From Odobenus rosmarus divergens (Eukaryota > Chordata > Mammalia > Carnivora > Odobenidae): a stretch of DNA of 64,000 nt. The stretch covers positions 1,082,508-1,146,507 of the forward strand of contig NW_004450286.1 of assembly GCF_000321225.1 (NCBI RefSeq), read 5' to 3'. The position numbers and the translations under genes are program-made. A model generated the notes under the pieces. It did not search any database and had not been told where the DNA came from. It was given only the letters and a program-made list of their open reading frames with translations. Positions 34,241-47,000 of this stretch are shown here, piece after piece (positions within the stretch are counted from its first letter, which is position 1; every line of letters begins with the position of its first letter).

Positions 34241-37200
34241 ATAGGAGCAGCTGGTGCGGACGGGGTGTCGCAGCAGCTCCTTTGCACAGATCTCCGGGCT
34301 CCAGATAAGGTAGAGTTCTTACTGGGGAGAACAGGAGCGCCCGCAGGGGGCTGCAGTCAGGGGTTAAGCAAAAATCACCCCAACTCCAGCCTTGTATCCC
34401 GGTGAAACTAGGTCATAGATCCAGAAGGGCCTGTTGCCAGCTCCCACAAAAGAAGACAACTTTTCTGGCATTCAGTTTCTTGTATCCTAACTTACCGTCT
34501 GTACCTGTTAAATCACCTAGGGGTAATGCGTTAATGTGGGAAGTGCTTAACGTTGGCAAAGACCTTTTGCAAAAGTTCTATATCATTTACTTTTCTAAAC
34601 AACCCAGTGAGGGAGGTGGCATTTCCAACTGCTCACAAATCCTGGTAACTTTCCAAACTCTGGTCTTAGGCAGCTGTCCTCAGAAAACTTTGCCTCACTC
34701 CCTGCAGAGAAACAGCACAGAGTTTCGGTAGGGCCTACGGCCTCCTGCCCCAGTGGTCTGGGGACAGATTGGCTACCTGTCTCCCTCTTTCTCTCATCTC
34801 GTTGGGTCCCTCTGCTCAGACCGTGTCTCTCTTCCCTTCGGGCAGGGGCACACATGCTCCTTGGGCCTGGCGTCACAGCCCTACTAGCATCTAGCTCATT
34901 CTTCCTTCTGTCACTCAGTCTCTCCTAGATGAGGGAAGCTCATTCTGGCCCATGCCCCATCTCTATAACTGTATTTCACTGTGTGGCCCTTTTAGAAGGT
35001 GCCCAGGAGATGTTTGTTGGATTTAAACATTTCCTGAGGCTATGATGCCCGCTCCCAGGAAAGAGGAATTGGGGATGCAGGGAGAGGGATGTGTGGCTGG
35101 GGGCAGCAGCTGTATGAGTATGGCTTTGGAGCCTGTGCTGAAGGGTCTCCAGGATTTGGAGCACTTGGCCTTGAAATTAGCTAAGGCTTCCCTGCAGTCC
35201 CTTGGGGACACTCTCTGACTTTCTTCTACTAACGACTCTGCCTGTGGGTTTGGCCAGATGCCCCAAGGAGCCCAGAGCTTGAGCCTGTGGGGTTCTCCTG
35301 GGGCTCTGTAGTTGGGTTCCGGTTCCAGGAAGGCTCCCTCGCATGCTGATTTTGGTTGACTCACGTTGTTTATAGAGACAGGGGCCCTCACGCCGTAGGG
35401 GGCTGCCCTGCCTAGGGGCTTTTGCACTCTGTCAGAAGTAGGTCCATAGTTCTCTCCGCCACTTATATGTGACCCAGACAGTTTTCTATTTTTCTCAAAA
35501 ACAGTGTTAAACAAAAGAAAAGAATAGCCTTATTTTTATTTCTTACCCCGCCCCCCACAACCTCCTCTCTTGGGGTTTCTGTTATATGCTAAATAAATCT
35601 TGCTTTTATTGTTGTTAAAGAGGCCCAGTGTTGGTTTAGATCTGAAAGGAGCAGTCAGTGATGTTGCCCTTTTGGGGACCCATTCCAGACTCCTGTCCTT
35701 CTGTTCTTGCCTCAGTCTGGGGCCCCCTTACCCCATCTCAGACCTTACACCGCATATGGCCCTACCATGCTCCTCCCTCACAGTCCTGGCTGTGCCAGAG
35801 TGACAAGCCTTTGTCATCTGACCCGAGAGAGGGAGAGTGACCTGGACTGTAAGAAGGAATTCTCCCTTGAGAGGGGAGGAGTTGTGTTAGGTGAAGGGAA
35901 AGTGGTTTCCTGGTCAGTTAGTGGGGGTGGCGATTTTGGGCAGCAGGTACCTTTCGAGGGTCTAGGACACATCTGTGCTGTACCTAGAGCATCCTCTGGA
36001 ATGTAAGGGGCCCTTCCTACTAGTGATTTTCTCTGACAGCCAGACCTTGCAGCTTGCTCCTGTTCCTGCTTTGATGTCCATTCTCTGACCCACACCGTAG
36101 AATGTCTTCATGTGCCACAGGGGGTGAGATTTTTAATTTAATTAGTTTTCATCAGTGGGCTCTATGGCCTAAGGTATCCCCTGCCCTGCTCCTCCCCCCC
36201 GCCCCCCACCAACTGGTGGCAGCTAGGAGAATTGTAAGCATAGTGCCTGGCTGAAAGTAATCAGCCCAGACAGTCCCCTGCAGGGTTAGCGCAGACCCTG
36301 GGCAGCTTGGAGATCTACCTTCCCTTTGCCTTGTGCTGGGAGGTCAGGATTGCCTCAGTGATGTTTCCTAGAGCTGTCCATCAGAATCACAAGTCAGAGC
36401 TTTTTCCTGTGTTTCTGCCCTTTTCATTCTTACGCCGTATACCTAGTAGCTGCTCCATATGTTTTTGTGATTATGGATGATAAGTATTGGAGATAGAGCA
36501 AGAAGGAGCATGGTATAGTAGGAAGAATCCTAGGCTGGGAGTTAGGAGACCTAGCTTCTTTGTTTCCCATCTAGCTCATTTGTTTCCCCTCTTGAGCCCT
36601 CAGTGTTCCCATTCATAAGGGTTAGAGTAAGTCACCGAGATCCCAGCAACATCGCTGTGACTCAAGCTTAGGGGATGGTCCTAAGGGCAGAATGGTCGAG
36701 GTGTTGGGTTTAGTTTGCCATAGTCCTCACTATTCCGCACTGTTCCACCCTGGCCCACCTTATGCAAGTTGTCTACCTAGCACCATTAAGCCTTTGATTC
36801 TACGACCCTTCTCATTTAGACAGGGTCTTAGATTTATTGTAAGAGTCTATTGACTTGTATTTAGAGTTGAAACCCAAATGATGGCTGTTGATCATCATCA
36901 TCACCATTGGGGTGTCCTAACTAGGCATCTGTATTCAGTTTGTGGTGTAAAGTGTGGGGGAAGGGGAAAGCACAGTATAGAGCTGCTCCCTGTGCCAAGC
37001 TGCCCACAGGCCGACTGGGGAGACAAGTATGTATATTTTAAAAAGCTCACAAACAACCCAGGTGGCTCATGCTAAATCCTTAAGTGGTGCTAAAACTCAG
37101 AGGGAGGAGAAAACACTGAAGGCTGAGGCAATCAGGGAAGACTTCCTGGAGGTGGAGAAGGAAATTCTAGTCATTCCTTAAAGATGAGTTCCACTTAGTT

Positions 37201-39009
37201 CTTTGTTCAAGTCACATGGGTATGAAACTGGGATTAGAAGCCAGTGTCCTGTCTGCATGTGTACTGTTTTATCCTCTTGACTAGAATTTGTTGAGACCTA
37301 CATGTCCTGGGCCCTGGCCTGGAAAGATGTAAATATATTTTTTAAAGATTTTATTTATTTATTTGACAGGGAGAGACACAGCGAGAGAGGGAACACAAGC
37401 AGGGGGGAGTGGGAGAGGGAGAAGCAGGCTTCCTGCTGAGCAGGGAGCCCAATGCGGGGCTTGATCCTGGAACTCTGGGACCATGACCTGAGCCGAAAGC
37501 AGATGCTTAACGACTGAGCCACCCAGGCGCCCCTGATGTAAATATTTTTGTTCAATCCTCATATGAATCCAGTGAGGTGGGTATTACTAGCTCTCCTAGT
37601 CAAATGAAGAAACTACAGCTCAGAGTAGTTAAAAATCTTTCCCAAGGCTCCTGAACTAATAAATGGCAGAGTTGGGCACTAGGCCTGTCTTCAAAAAAAC
37701 TAGTCTGTTTCCACTACACCGTGGGTCTCAGACCTTCAGCGTTAGCCTCTGCGGTGAGATGCACCCACATACTGGATTCACCACTAACTCGATCAGCAGA
37801 GATCAGCAGACGGATGGGCCTGACCACCCAGCTCAGCCTTGCCTGCCCTGCCGGTGTAGTTGAGCTCATTTGCATTTTTACGCGGTGGCTGATAGCAACT
37901 GGGACCCCTCCCCCACCCCCTTCTTTCTGTCCCCACCTTCTTCGACCTCTGACCCTGAGAGTGAGCCCATTAGAGCTCCTTGAACTGTCTTTGAAGCTGG
38001 GATTGGGATCCCGAGGCGAAAAAGGGCACTGACCTTGGCCCCAAGTTCATTCTGTCCCCGGGGTGCTGCTGCCGGTGTTGTGGAGGACTTTTGTAAAGAG
38101 GTGAGCGCTGGATGTGGAGCTGGGCTGTTAACATTGTTGCTGTTGACTCATTTTGACCTTGGCCAGGTCATCTAGTCCCTCTCTGTGCCTCAGTTTCCTT
38201 CTCTGTAATACACAGAGTTGGAGACCTTTCTAGAGTCTGCATGTCTTTAACACCAAATAACTTTGTGTTCCTCACCCTTTTTGAAGCCTTTTCTCCCCCA
38301 GTGATCCAATTTCCCTTCTTTCCTTTCCTCGCCCTGCCCCCCTTCTCCCTCTGGGTCTGATAGATAAACTCTGATCAAGGCTGATCATCGGGTCTGCGGG
38401 CTAAAACTGTAACCAACCCTAGCCTTCCCTCCAAGTTGACGGGAACGGAATGATTAGAGACCTGTCCCCCCCAGACTGTGAGCTCTGACCTGGCAGGCTG
38501 GCTCCGTTTGCCTCTGTGCCCCTACTTCCCAGCACGCAGGAGGTGCCCGGCAGAGGTGGGTGAGGTGAGCCCAGAGCTGGGGGATTTGTCCCTGTGGTTG
38601 TGCACAGGGCACCAGTCCAGAGGCTGTGGGATGGAGGGACAAGTGTCTCTCCCCTGCAGTTGGCCACGCTCCGGCTCACCCCCACTGCTCCGCCTGTTAA
38701 GTGTGTCACAGGGGGCACACACCTGAGTCCTCACACCTGCCTGGCCACTGTTTCAAGCCCTTGCCCTGAGTCTGGTGAGGTCACACGTGTGGACCCACCC
38801 AGGAAACTGGTTAGGCTAGGCTGCCCACCCCTCTGATGGGCGGATCGGCTGCACATGGCCTGGTCTCTGGGACTCTCTGGAGGAAGTGAGTGACCTGGCA
38901 CCCTCCCTGCAGGCTTCCTGCAGCCTGGGTCCCACCCCATGGGAGGATGGCTTTGGGGGTGTGTCCCCAGCCTGGGGGCGGGCACTTCATGGTCCTGTGT
39001 CTTCCCCAG
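33211..39009 (+). other. LRRC20: LRRC20 intron 1 (inferred)
   Basis: Lies between the candidate donor at 33211 and the acceptor at 39008-39009. Apart from the rest of the CpG island and one SINE (37337-37534), I see no gene or repeat I can name with confidence. 34241-37325 and 37546-39000 appear to be plain intronic DNA with faint L2/MIR-like texture. Confidence 0.55.
37337..37534 (-). mobile_element. Can-SINE with 11-bp TSD
   Basis: ttttatttatttatttgaca, arctoid body and reversed head. The duplication gatgtaaatat is at 37326-37336 and 37535-37545. Confidence 0.93.
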
Positions 39010-39154
39010 GCACGGGCCCCCTTGTGAGCAGCAGACCGGCCTGGTGGCTGGCAGCAGGACCCCTTCGCCTGCATGCTGAAGAAGATGGGTGAGGCCGTGG
39101 CCAGAGTTGCAAGAAAGGTCAACGAGACTGTGGAGAGCGGCTCTGATACCCTGG
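39010..39154 (+). CDS. LRRC20: LRRC20 exon 2: end of 5' UTR, start codon and residues 1-27
   Basis: Encodes the N-terminus of leucine-rich repeat-containing protein 20, a small (about 184-residue) LRR protein with no well-established function. The acceptor is cttccccag|g (AG at 39008-39009). The ATG is at 39073 and the frame reads MLKKMGEAVARVARKVNETV, then ESGSDTL, ending one base into codon 28 at a strong donor, G|GTGAGTG (GT at 39155-39156). I recognise this as the LRRC20 N-terminus; the leucine-rich repeats are encoded by later exons. The first ATG has a weak context (T at -3, C at +4). The in-frame ATG at codon 5 has A at -3 and G at +4, so initiation at Met5 is possible. Transcription is divergent from EIF4EBP2. 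Coding bases are 39073-39154. Confidence 0.93.
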
Positions 39155-40093
39155 GTGAGTGAGGCCAGGGCCTTTCCAACTGCAGGGCGCCCCGCAGGCA
39201 GCGTGTGAAATCAGCTTAGATGTAGAATTGAAAGAGAAGAGCAAAGAGACAGTATCAGCACTCTTGTCCCGAGGAGAAGCATTCCATGGAGTTTTATTGC
39301 ACTTGTGCTTGGTGTGTGCGCACCAGGGAACCTGTCTACATTGCCGCCGACTTGGAGTGGGTGTGTGCCCTTGGCCCAGGTGACAATAGCTGCCACTGCC
39401 GAGGAGCCCCAGGTCCCAGGCCCCGTGCAGGTGCCTCATGAGTGTCGCCATATTGAATGCTCACTGCGGCCTTGTGATGGTGGATACCGGCCAAGCATGC
39501 CTAGCCTTGGTCTTCAGATGAGGAGGTGATGGAGGGTCGAAGGCAGAGGGGGCTTTTCCTAGGTCATCCAGCCTAGAGGCCCCTTTTCACACCACTATTT
39601 TACTTGAATTGTGTCATATATTTTTTGCTCTACCTGGTCGTAGCATTTTATGCCAAGTCTTCAAGCATCTAACTGAATTCAACAGATATTTATTGACTGT
39701 TTGCATGTGTAAGGATTACATGCATGTGTGTATGTGTGTCTCACCAGCTGGAATGTGTGTACCCCTTAGAGCCGTTGGCATATTGTGGGAACCCCCAGGA
39801 GGGGAGCACGTTCCTGCCTTAGGGGTAATTGTGTAATAGGGTGGGATGTGAGTAGGGCCTTTGGCACGCAGAGAGGAATTCCACAGGCAGGTAGGGATGT
39901 GTGTGCCCATGTGAGTTTGTGTCTGTCTCTCCAAGGAGCATTTCCGTGGAAGTTACTGCCTGACCAAAGATCCAGAGACTGGGAAGGTAGAGCATTTCTC
40001 TGAATAGCCATTGGTCAAATGTGTCTGAGGCTCCTGGGCAAAGCATGGTGGCCTAGAAAGTGGAGGGTCACTCAGCCTTCAAGATGAGTTTGG

Positions 40094-40305
40094 GGGCACC
40101 TGGGTGGCTCAGATGGTTAAGCGTCTGCCTTCTGCTCAGGTCATGATGCCAGGGTCCTGGGATCGAGCCCTGCATTGGGCCCCCTGCTCAGTGGGGAGTC
40201 TGCTTCTCCGTCTCCTCCCTGCTTGTGCTCTCTCTCACTATCTTCCACTATCTCTGTCTCTCTTTCACTCTCGAACAAATAAATAAAATCTTTAAAAAAA
40301 AAAAA
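40094..40305 (+). mobile_element. Can-SINE with TSD
   Basis: Head ggcacctgggtggctcagat through an AAATAAATAAAATC tail and poly-A. The duplication aagatgagtttgg/aagatgagcttgg is at 40081-40093 and 40306-40318, with one mismatch. Confidence 0.93.
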
Positions 40306-40649
40306 AAGATGAGCTTGGTCACCACCTCCTTCAGGAAGCCCTCAGCCCTACACCATCCACCCCTCACCCTTTCCTCCTCTGTAGCTTTTCATTCAGTGTC
40401 CCTAGAGGGCAGGGACTTTTGCCCCCATCCCCCAGGAGCCAGAGCCGTGTCAGGTACTTTGTAAGCACATAGTGTTTGCTGACCTGAGCTAAAGCAAGAG
40501 AAGCATTTCCTCTGGCAGCAGACAAACTTGAAGGTTGTGGTTGGTTTTGGAGGGAAGTTTCTGGTGAGCTGATAGCCATGGGCCTGTAGGAAAAGAATTC
40601 CGGAATCCCATGCTGGTCACTGACATGGTCGTACTTAGCCCAGTGTTCA

Positions 40650-40800
40650 AGGCTCTCTAACACTCACACGGCCTGGATTTGAATCCCCACTCTGCCACCC
40701 ACTAGCCCACTACCTTAGCAGGTTGCTTAACCTCTAACTGAACCTGGTTTCTTCATGTCTGTAATGGGGATGGTGACTGCTCCTACCTCAACAAGGTGGG
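40650..40800 (+). mobile_element. MIR element
   Basis: gcctggatttgaatccccac, then ggttgcttaacctctaactg and a tgtctgtaatggggatggtg segment. Confidence 0.65.
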
Positions 40801-42891
40801 CCACAGTGGCCTGGTCGGAGAGGAGTTGAACGTTTTATTTAGCCTTGGCTGTCTTGACTGGAGCTCGAAACTTTCACAGGGAGGTGACCGGGTCTTTAAA
40901 ATTAGGTCAGACCGATGGAGGCCCATTTATCTCTTCAGTGCCCAGCAAAGAAGCCAAACTCCAGACCAGGCCACTGGGGGCGCTTGCAATCCTGACCCTT
41001 CAGCAGGTGGAGTGCCCTGGGCTCATGCAGTCTGAGGGGCCTGGCGTCTAAGCTCTCTGCATGTACTGAGCCTCTGCTGTGTGCAAGGTGCTGGGGGGCT
41101 CCCTCGAGCTATGTGCAGTAGAGTTCTGGACGTGAGACCAGCCCACCGCTGTGGGACCGAGAGCAGTGAGTGACAGGAGATTTCCATGCTGAGCCAGGTC
41201 AGACACACCACAGGTGGTCGGAGTTCGGAGGTGTGGGAAATGTTGCCGAGTGTTGAAGGCGTCTGGGAAGGCTTTCTGGAGGAGGTGGGAATTGAAGTGG
41301 GTCTTGAAAGATGGGCGAAGTAACCCAATATGGTTCTCATGTAAAACAGCAAGCAATCTGACACAGCCTAAAAAACCAGCCCCAGAAAATGGCTTAAATA
41401 AATTTTGTTAAAGCTGTACAATGCAATTTATGGAGCTATTAAAAGTGGTGCATAAAATTTCATTGCATGGTTGAATGAAGACCGGCAGATTGTTCCGGAG
41501 AACATGAATTGGAAAAAAGCAAGGATCCCAATCTCTATAGTGAGATGCTAGTTATGTTAAACATGTGTATATACAGGGGAAAAAATTGAAAGGAAATAAA
41601 ACAAGACACAAATGGATGTTAGAAAGTACTCTTGTGCATTTCCTGAACGTTCTATGATAAACATATTACTCTTTTAAGTAGAGAAGTATGGATTTTAGGG
41701 AGAGGACCACCTGCCACTGTGGGAAGTGGAAGTAACACTTCCCAACAGCAGATGAGAGTTCCGGGGATTGCTCCTTCTCTCAGCCCGTGGGTGCAGACAG
41801 GGCTTCTCCGGCTTCCTCCCTTCTGCTGGCTTCCCCTCCCCGCCTCCCTGTGCACAGGCCTGGGATGTAGCCCTGAGATGGCTGGCTTAGAAGCCGCAGG
41901 TGTCTCTGCAGGGCGGAAGGTCCCTGTGGAGATGGAGACTGGGCTGGGAGAGCTCAGTTACAGGCTCTCACCTTACTCAGGTCAGCATCACGCGTGCTCC
42001 CCCTGGGCACTCGTGGGTGCCCTCCGGAGCCAGGCTTGCTTCTCCTGCAACCTGAGCCGTGGCTCCGGGCCCTTTTCTCCCCATCCCAGGCCTCTTCATC
42101 ACCCCCTGGCCCCCCTGGTCTACCCCTCAGCTTGAGCTGAAGCCACTTTTCCCCAGCCGCTTACCCCTCCTCAGCATTTTCGAATGAGCTTGCAGAGTTG
42201 GGAACTCTGCACCGTCCTCAGGCTTTCCTCTCCATCCTTTCCTTGTGTCCCCAAGTTAGTTCTTTGTCTTTGTCAAGGCCTCACGCCCACCTGGGCTTCC
42301 TGGGTCCTCAGACCCTCAGGGGCCTGTCTGACCTCACTATTCCCTTGGCAGGCTGGGCTGCCCTGCACCCCACTCTTCTCCAGGGGAGAGGCTCCCAGGC
42401 CTTTGGGGATGACTTTTAAAACCCAATCATTCTTGCCAAGGAGCGGGACTTGGAAAGGTCTGGGAGAGTGGCTGGCTGGGACAGAGACTCTGGCAAAGCT
42501 GGCGGGGCAAGGGGGCACCCAGCATGAGCCGGCATTTCCCAGGGCCTGCTGCGTGCTGGGCGCAGATGTTTGACACCTCTTTTCATCCTTTCTCTGGTCT
42601 TTTGTGCTTCCTTCCAGAGGATTCCTGCCTGTGTTCATTTCAGGAAAATTCTGAGTCATTAGCTCTGGGCACGTTGCTTCCCCCCATCCCTTGGGTCTCT
42701 TTTCCCTAGAATTCCTTCTGGGGTTCCATTCTGGGTGTCTGTGTCTCTAGCATATTTCCTTTCTCTCCATCTCTCTGCTACGTTCCAAGATCCTTCTGCC
42801 ATTTCATGGTTTGCTTCTCCATGTGTGTTCAGTCTGCTCTTGAACCCATCGTTGAGTATTAAGGTTACATATTTTATTTTCAAAAGTTCTG

Positions 42892-43022
42892 GGGGCACCT
42901 GGGTGGCTCAGTTGGTTAAGTGTCCAACTCTTGATTTCAGCTCAGGTCTTGATCTCAGGGTTGTGAGTTCAAGCCCTGTGTCGGGCTCCACGCTGGTGTG
43001 GAGCCTACTTAAAAAAAAAAAA
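42892..43022 (+). mobile_element. Short Can-SINE with 10-bp TSD
   Basis: Head gggcacctgggtggctcagt, tgatctcagggttgtgagtt, and poly-A. The duplication aaaagttctg is at 42882-42891 and 43023-43032. Confidence 0.92.
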
Positions 43023-44520
43023 AAAAGTTCTGTTTGTTTTTTTCTTAAAAAATCTGATTTTATATACTCTTTTCTCTTCAGATCTGGTAGATCTTTTACC
43101 TTTTACTAAAAAAAAAAAATCCTACTTAAGGAAATAATATCTTATTCCTTTCTTATGTGTTTAAATCTATTTTTTATTTCTTTAATCATTTGACTGTTAT
43201 TGCCTTTTTTATCTCTTGTACTCTATCACAGGGAGTTCTCAGCGGCCCATGTCTGTTGTTCCTGTTGACCCCAGCTCACAGTGGGGTGTTCTGGGTGGAT
43301 GTGATGGAATTTCAGACCCTGTACTGTTGTCTGGTGGAGCCTTGTCTGGGCTGAGGAGGTGTCCTCCAGGGGGGTTGCGGTTGCTTCCCCCAGACACCTG
43401 CCTGTGACCAAGTTAGAAACACCTCTTTTGTTAGAACCAATCTTTCTCGGCCCGAGGGGTTTCTGGGCTGTAAGGGAAAGGAATATTCAAACCCCGCACT
43501 CACTGTGAGGGCAGGCCTGTGATTTCAGAATCATAGAGATTTGTTTTCTATGTTAATTCAGTGCCTGGGCCAAGACAGAGCCGCGTTCTTATTATGAAAA
43601 CGTGTGTCTTATCCCTAGTCCACTCTTTCTCTGAAGGCAGGCCTTCAGACCTCTAGCTTTCCTTGGGGTCTTGTCTTCAGCGTCCCTCAGGCAGGCCCAG
43701 CGCTGCCTTCCTGCCCCCTTCTAGACCTTTCAGCCCGAGCCCCCGGCAGCCCAGCCTTCCAGCAGCTGTGGCCGGCGGAGCATCAGTGTTGCTGTCCCAT
43801 GGACATTCCTCTCGCTCTCCCACGCCCGCAGCTGGCTCTTATTAAACTCCAGGCAGTGGTGGCAGCACTTGGCTGCCTCACTGAATCCCCACAGTGACTT
43901 TGGGACGGGAGTGATCTTAATATCCCCATTTTACAGATGAAGAAACCGAGGCAGAGCTTTGCAAATCAAGGGTTTCTTAAGGGGTTGGTGGCACGAAGGT
44001 GTTCAGCTTGTCTCCTCTGCCATGTTGCTTCTGAAGTAGGGGTTTCCTAGTTTCCTAGAAGCTGGAGCCAAGGCTGAGGATGTGATGCAGGTGTTGAGAG
44101 GTGGGGCCAGTTCTGTCCCAGCTCTGGGTGGCCTTTCCTGCTGAGGGCCAGGGGAGGAGATGAGAACGTGGTGCCCCTGCTCCCCTTGCATGTTTGCCTC
44201 TCTGCTCACTCCCTGTTGGCACCACGGTCGGGCCTACCCTGTTCCTTGAAAAGGAGGGAGATTATCAGAAGCTAGTATCTGCCTGGTCATTTAAGATGTC
44301 TCAGGTGGTGATGGGGACAGCTGCTACGGGCTGCTTCTGTTCACAGACAGATCCATGGACCCCGCTTGAGAGCTTTAAAGGTGAAATCTCAGGGTGGGCA
44401 GGGTGATCTGCATTTGAACATGAACCTGTATGATTCTTCCCTGCCTTGAACAAGCCACTGGCTTATGATTTACAATCTGGAACTTCCTTCTCGTGGTGGG
44501 TTCTGGGCGGCTGGGCAGGC

Positions 44521-44552
44521 CTGGGTGTGTGTGTGTGAGAGAGAGAGAGAAT
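44521..44552. repeat. (GT)n(GA)n microsatellite
   Basis: A tgtgtgtgtgtg run followed by gagagagagagaga. Confidence 0.85.
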
Positions 44553-44717
44553 GAATGTGAACATGGGTGTGATCCATCCTCAGGGAACTGAGCAGCTAGG
44601 CCAGGAGCTGTGCGATAGTCAGGTGGGCAGACCAAAGCTAGTGAGAGAAGGGACCCCCCCCTTTCCTACTTCCTTCCCTCTCCCAGGCTCATCCCCACTT
44701 TCCTGCTTCTGCTCTCG

Positions 44718-44731
44718 CCAGCAGGTGGCGC
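44718..44731 (+). promoter_or_regulatory. CTCF-binding motif candidate
   Basis: The 14-mer CCAGCAGGTGGCGC fits the degenerate CTCF core CCASYAGRKGGCRS at every position. It lies in LRRC20 intron 2, outside any repeat I recognise. Occupancy is not shown by the sequence. Confidence 0.6.
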
Positions 44732-45014
44732 CATGTCACCGGCCGACCAGGTGACAGGTGGCCGAGACCCGGATTTGACCAGACTTGACCAGACTTGCTG
44801 GGCAGGCGTGAATGCCCACGTCCTCAGGAGGGCTTCCACTCCCAGCCCAGCTCATGTCCTGTATTTACATTCCTAGCTGACTCCCACAGGGATCTGATTT
44901 TGCAGCCCCTTTCTCGAGCAAGGGTGTTCAGAAAGCTCAGTATTCAGGAAGCACTTAATATATACACTCACTAAATCAGAATATCTTCCCTTGGGTCGGA
45001 CACTGCCCTTTTTC

Positions 45015-45231
45015 TTTTTTTTTTTTAAAGATTTATTTATTTATTTTGAGAGAGTGAGAATGAGAGAGAGAGAGAGAGCGTGAGCGAGCACATGAGAGGG
45101 GGGAGGGCCAGAGGGAGAAGCAGGTTCCTCCCTGAGGAGGGAGCCCAATGTGGGACTCGATCCCGGGACTCCAGGATCATGACCTGAGCTGAAGGCAGTC
45201 GCTTAACCAACTGAGCCACCCAGGTGCCCCA
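45015..45231 (-). mobile_element. Can-SINE with 16-bp TSD
   Basis: Poly-T, tttatttatttattttgaga, GA-rich body and reversed head. The duplication gacactgccctttttc is at 44999-45014 and 45232-45247. Confidence 0.94.
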
Positions 45232-45331
45232 GACACTGCCCTTTTTCAAGAAACACCACATTGAGTACCTACTGTGTGTACCCCACTTAGAGGAACCAAG
45301 TGGCCCAGGAGTGCCCAGTCTGGAGGGGGAG

Positions 45332-45365
<34 letters not shown>
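45332..45365. repeat. (CA)14 microsatellite
   Basis: An uninterrupted CA run, alternating purine-pyrimidine through its cacgtg right end. Confidence 0.95.
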
Positions 45366-45741
45366 TCTCTCAGGCACGCTGTCAGGGAGGGGAGCCACCA
45401 GGGGCTGTGGGGGAAGCAGTTTTTCTTGACCCTAGGCAGGGGCCTGCATGCGGTTCCTGGCCTTGAGCCCAGGAAGCTGGTGCTGGCGGGGATGACGGGT
45501 GTGCCTGTTGCTCGGCTGTGTCCTGGCTGGGGGAGTCCTGAGGGTCAGCCAGGCACAGGTCCGTTCTGAATGTGTGGAAGAGGGAGTGGGCCCTCAGAGG
45601 GCAGCCCTCCGCCTGGCCTGGGCCACCTGTCCATTGCCACTGGGGCTGGAAGCCTCTGATCTGTGTCCTCAGCTTCCTGCCTCTCAATTGGGAAGGCAGG
45701 CTGCTGTCACTATGAACCTTTGATTAAAAAAAAAAATTTGA

Positions 45742-45933
45742 GGGCGCCTGGGTGGCTCAGTTGGTTAAGCGACTGCCTTCGGCTCAGGTCATGATCCTGG
45801 AGTCCCGGGATCGAGTCCCACATCGGGCTCCCTGCTCAGCAGGGAGTCTGCTTCTCCCTCTGACCCTCTTCCCTCTCGTGCTTTCTATCTCTCATTCTCT
45901 CTCTCTCAAATAAATAAATAAAATCTTTAAAAA
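45742..45933 (+). mobile_element. Can-SINE with TSD
   Basis: Head gggcgcctgggtggctcagt to an AAATAAATAAATAAAATC tail. The duplication aaaaaatttga is at 45731-45741 and 45934-45944. Confidence 0.93.
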
Positions 45934-47000
45934 AAAAAATTTGATAGGTATTACATGTGCCTAGTGTACAGAGCATGAGATCCAAAGGATAAACAGTGGG
46001 GAGCCAGGCTTCCTCCCACCCTGTCCTCTGTGCCCTGGCCCATTCCTCCTTGGCATCGTATCTTGTGGAAGCAGAGGGCTAGTTATAAGGCCCTGTTGGG
46101 ATTAGACTGACAAGCTCTGGAATTGCTAGGGGTGAGGATGGTTAGCTGAGGCCCTGAGACTTTTTCTGGACTGTTTCCAGCAGTGGCGGGAGAGGACCCC
46201 AAAGCCCAACAGGTGTGGCTCAGGTCTCTCTGCTGGGGTTCCCGGAATCCCCTGCTAGAGCTTTGGGAGCTCCAGGGGCCACGAGTCCCACCTCCCCTCC
46301 TCCAGCCCCACTGTGGACTTTAGACTTCTGGGGGGATGGAGGCTAAGAGTGGGGGTCAATGGTGGGTGACCTCCAGCATAGCCATCCTGTGTCTTGGGTT
46401 CCTGGTCACCGCAGTGCTGCCCCACACAGGGTGCTCAGCATGCATCTGCTGGGTGCATGGACAGGTGTCCTCAGCCCCTCCGGTGTTGGGGCAGACCACT
46501 CAGGACTCCCCACTTAACCCTCCCCCGTCATTCTTCCATCTGCGGAAAGGAAACTGCCCGGCTGTGAGAACTGGTCCAACCCTGAGTGGGCTCCAAGGAG
46601 GCCCTGTGGGAGGCGGAGAGCCCTGCACAGCAAGGAGGCCATTAGCCAGGTGTGAAACACTTGCAGGATGGAAAATGAACCAAGTGGATGAGTCCTGCCT
46701 CTACTGTATCTAGTTGTATACACCCTGGGCATTGGCTGAGCGCCCATGCTGAGGGGGGTGGTATGGAAGAGGAGGCATTGCCGCTGAGCCCCCCGAGGAT
46801 GGAGTAGGTTTGGGGGTATGGGTGTGGGTCAGGCGTGCGGGGAAGGCCATTGTAGGGAAAGGCATCTCTTTGGGTGAAGGTGTGGCCACAGGCAGGCAGG
46901 CTGGTGCTTGCGAGGGGGACAAGGCTGTGTGACCCGGGAGAGTAAGGTGAGCCCTTGGGTGTCACCTTCAGTAGTTTCTACAGCAGAGTCCTATTGCTGA

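Noticed and set aside
33193..34287. 364-codon open frame (minus) and 280-codon open frame (plus, 32977-33819) in the LRRC20 CpG island
   Set aside because: Long frames on both strands and in several registers are expected in CpG-rich DNA with few stop codons. They are low-complexity Ala/Arg/Pro/Gly with no domain.
46336..46713. 125-codon plus-strand frame with a hydrophobic N-terminal stretch
   Set aside because: No splice context, family resemblance or conservation evidence. Its length is within chance for this GC-moderate region.
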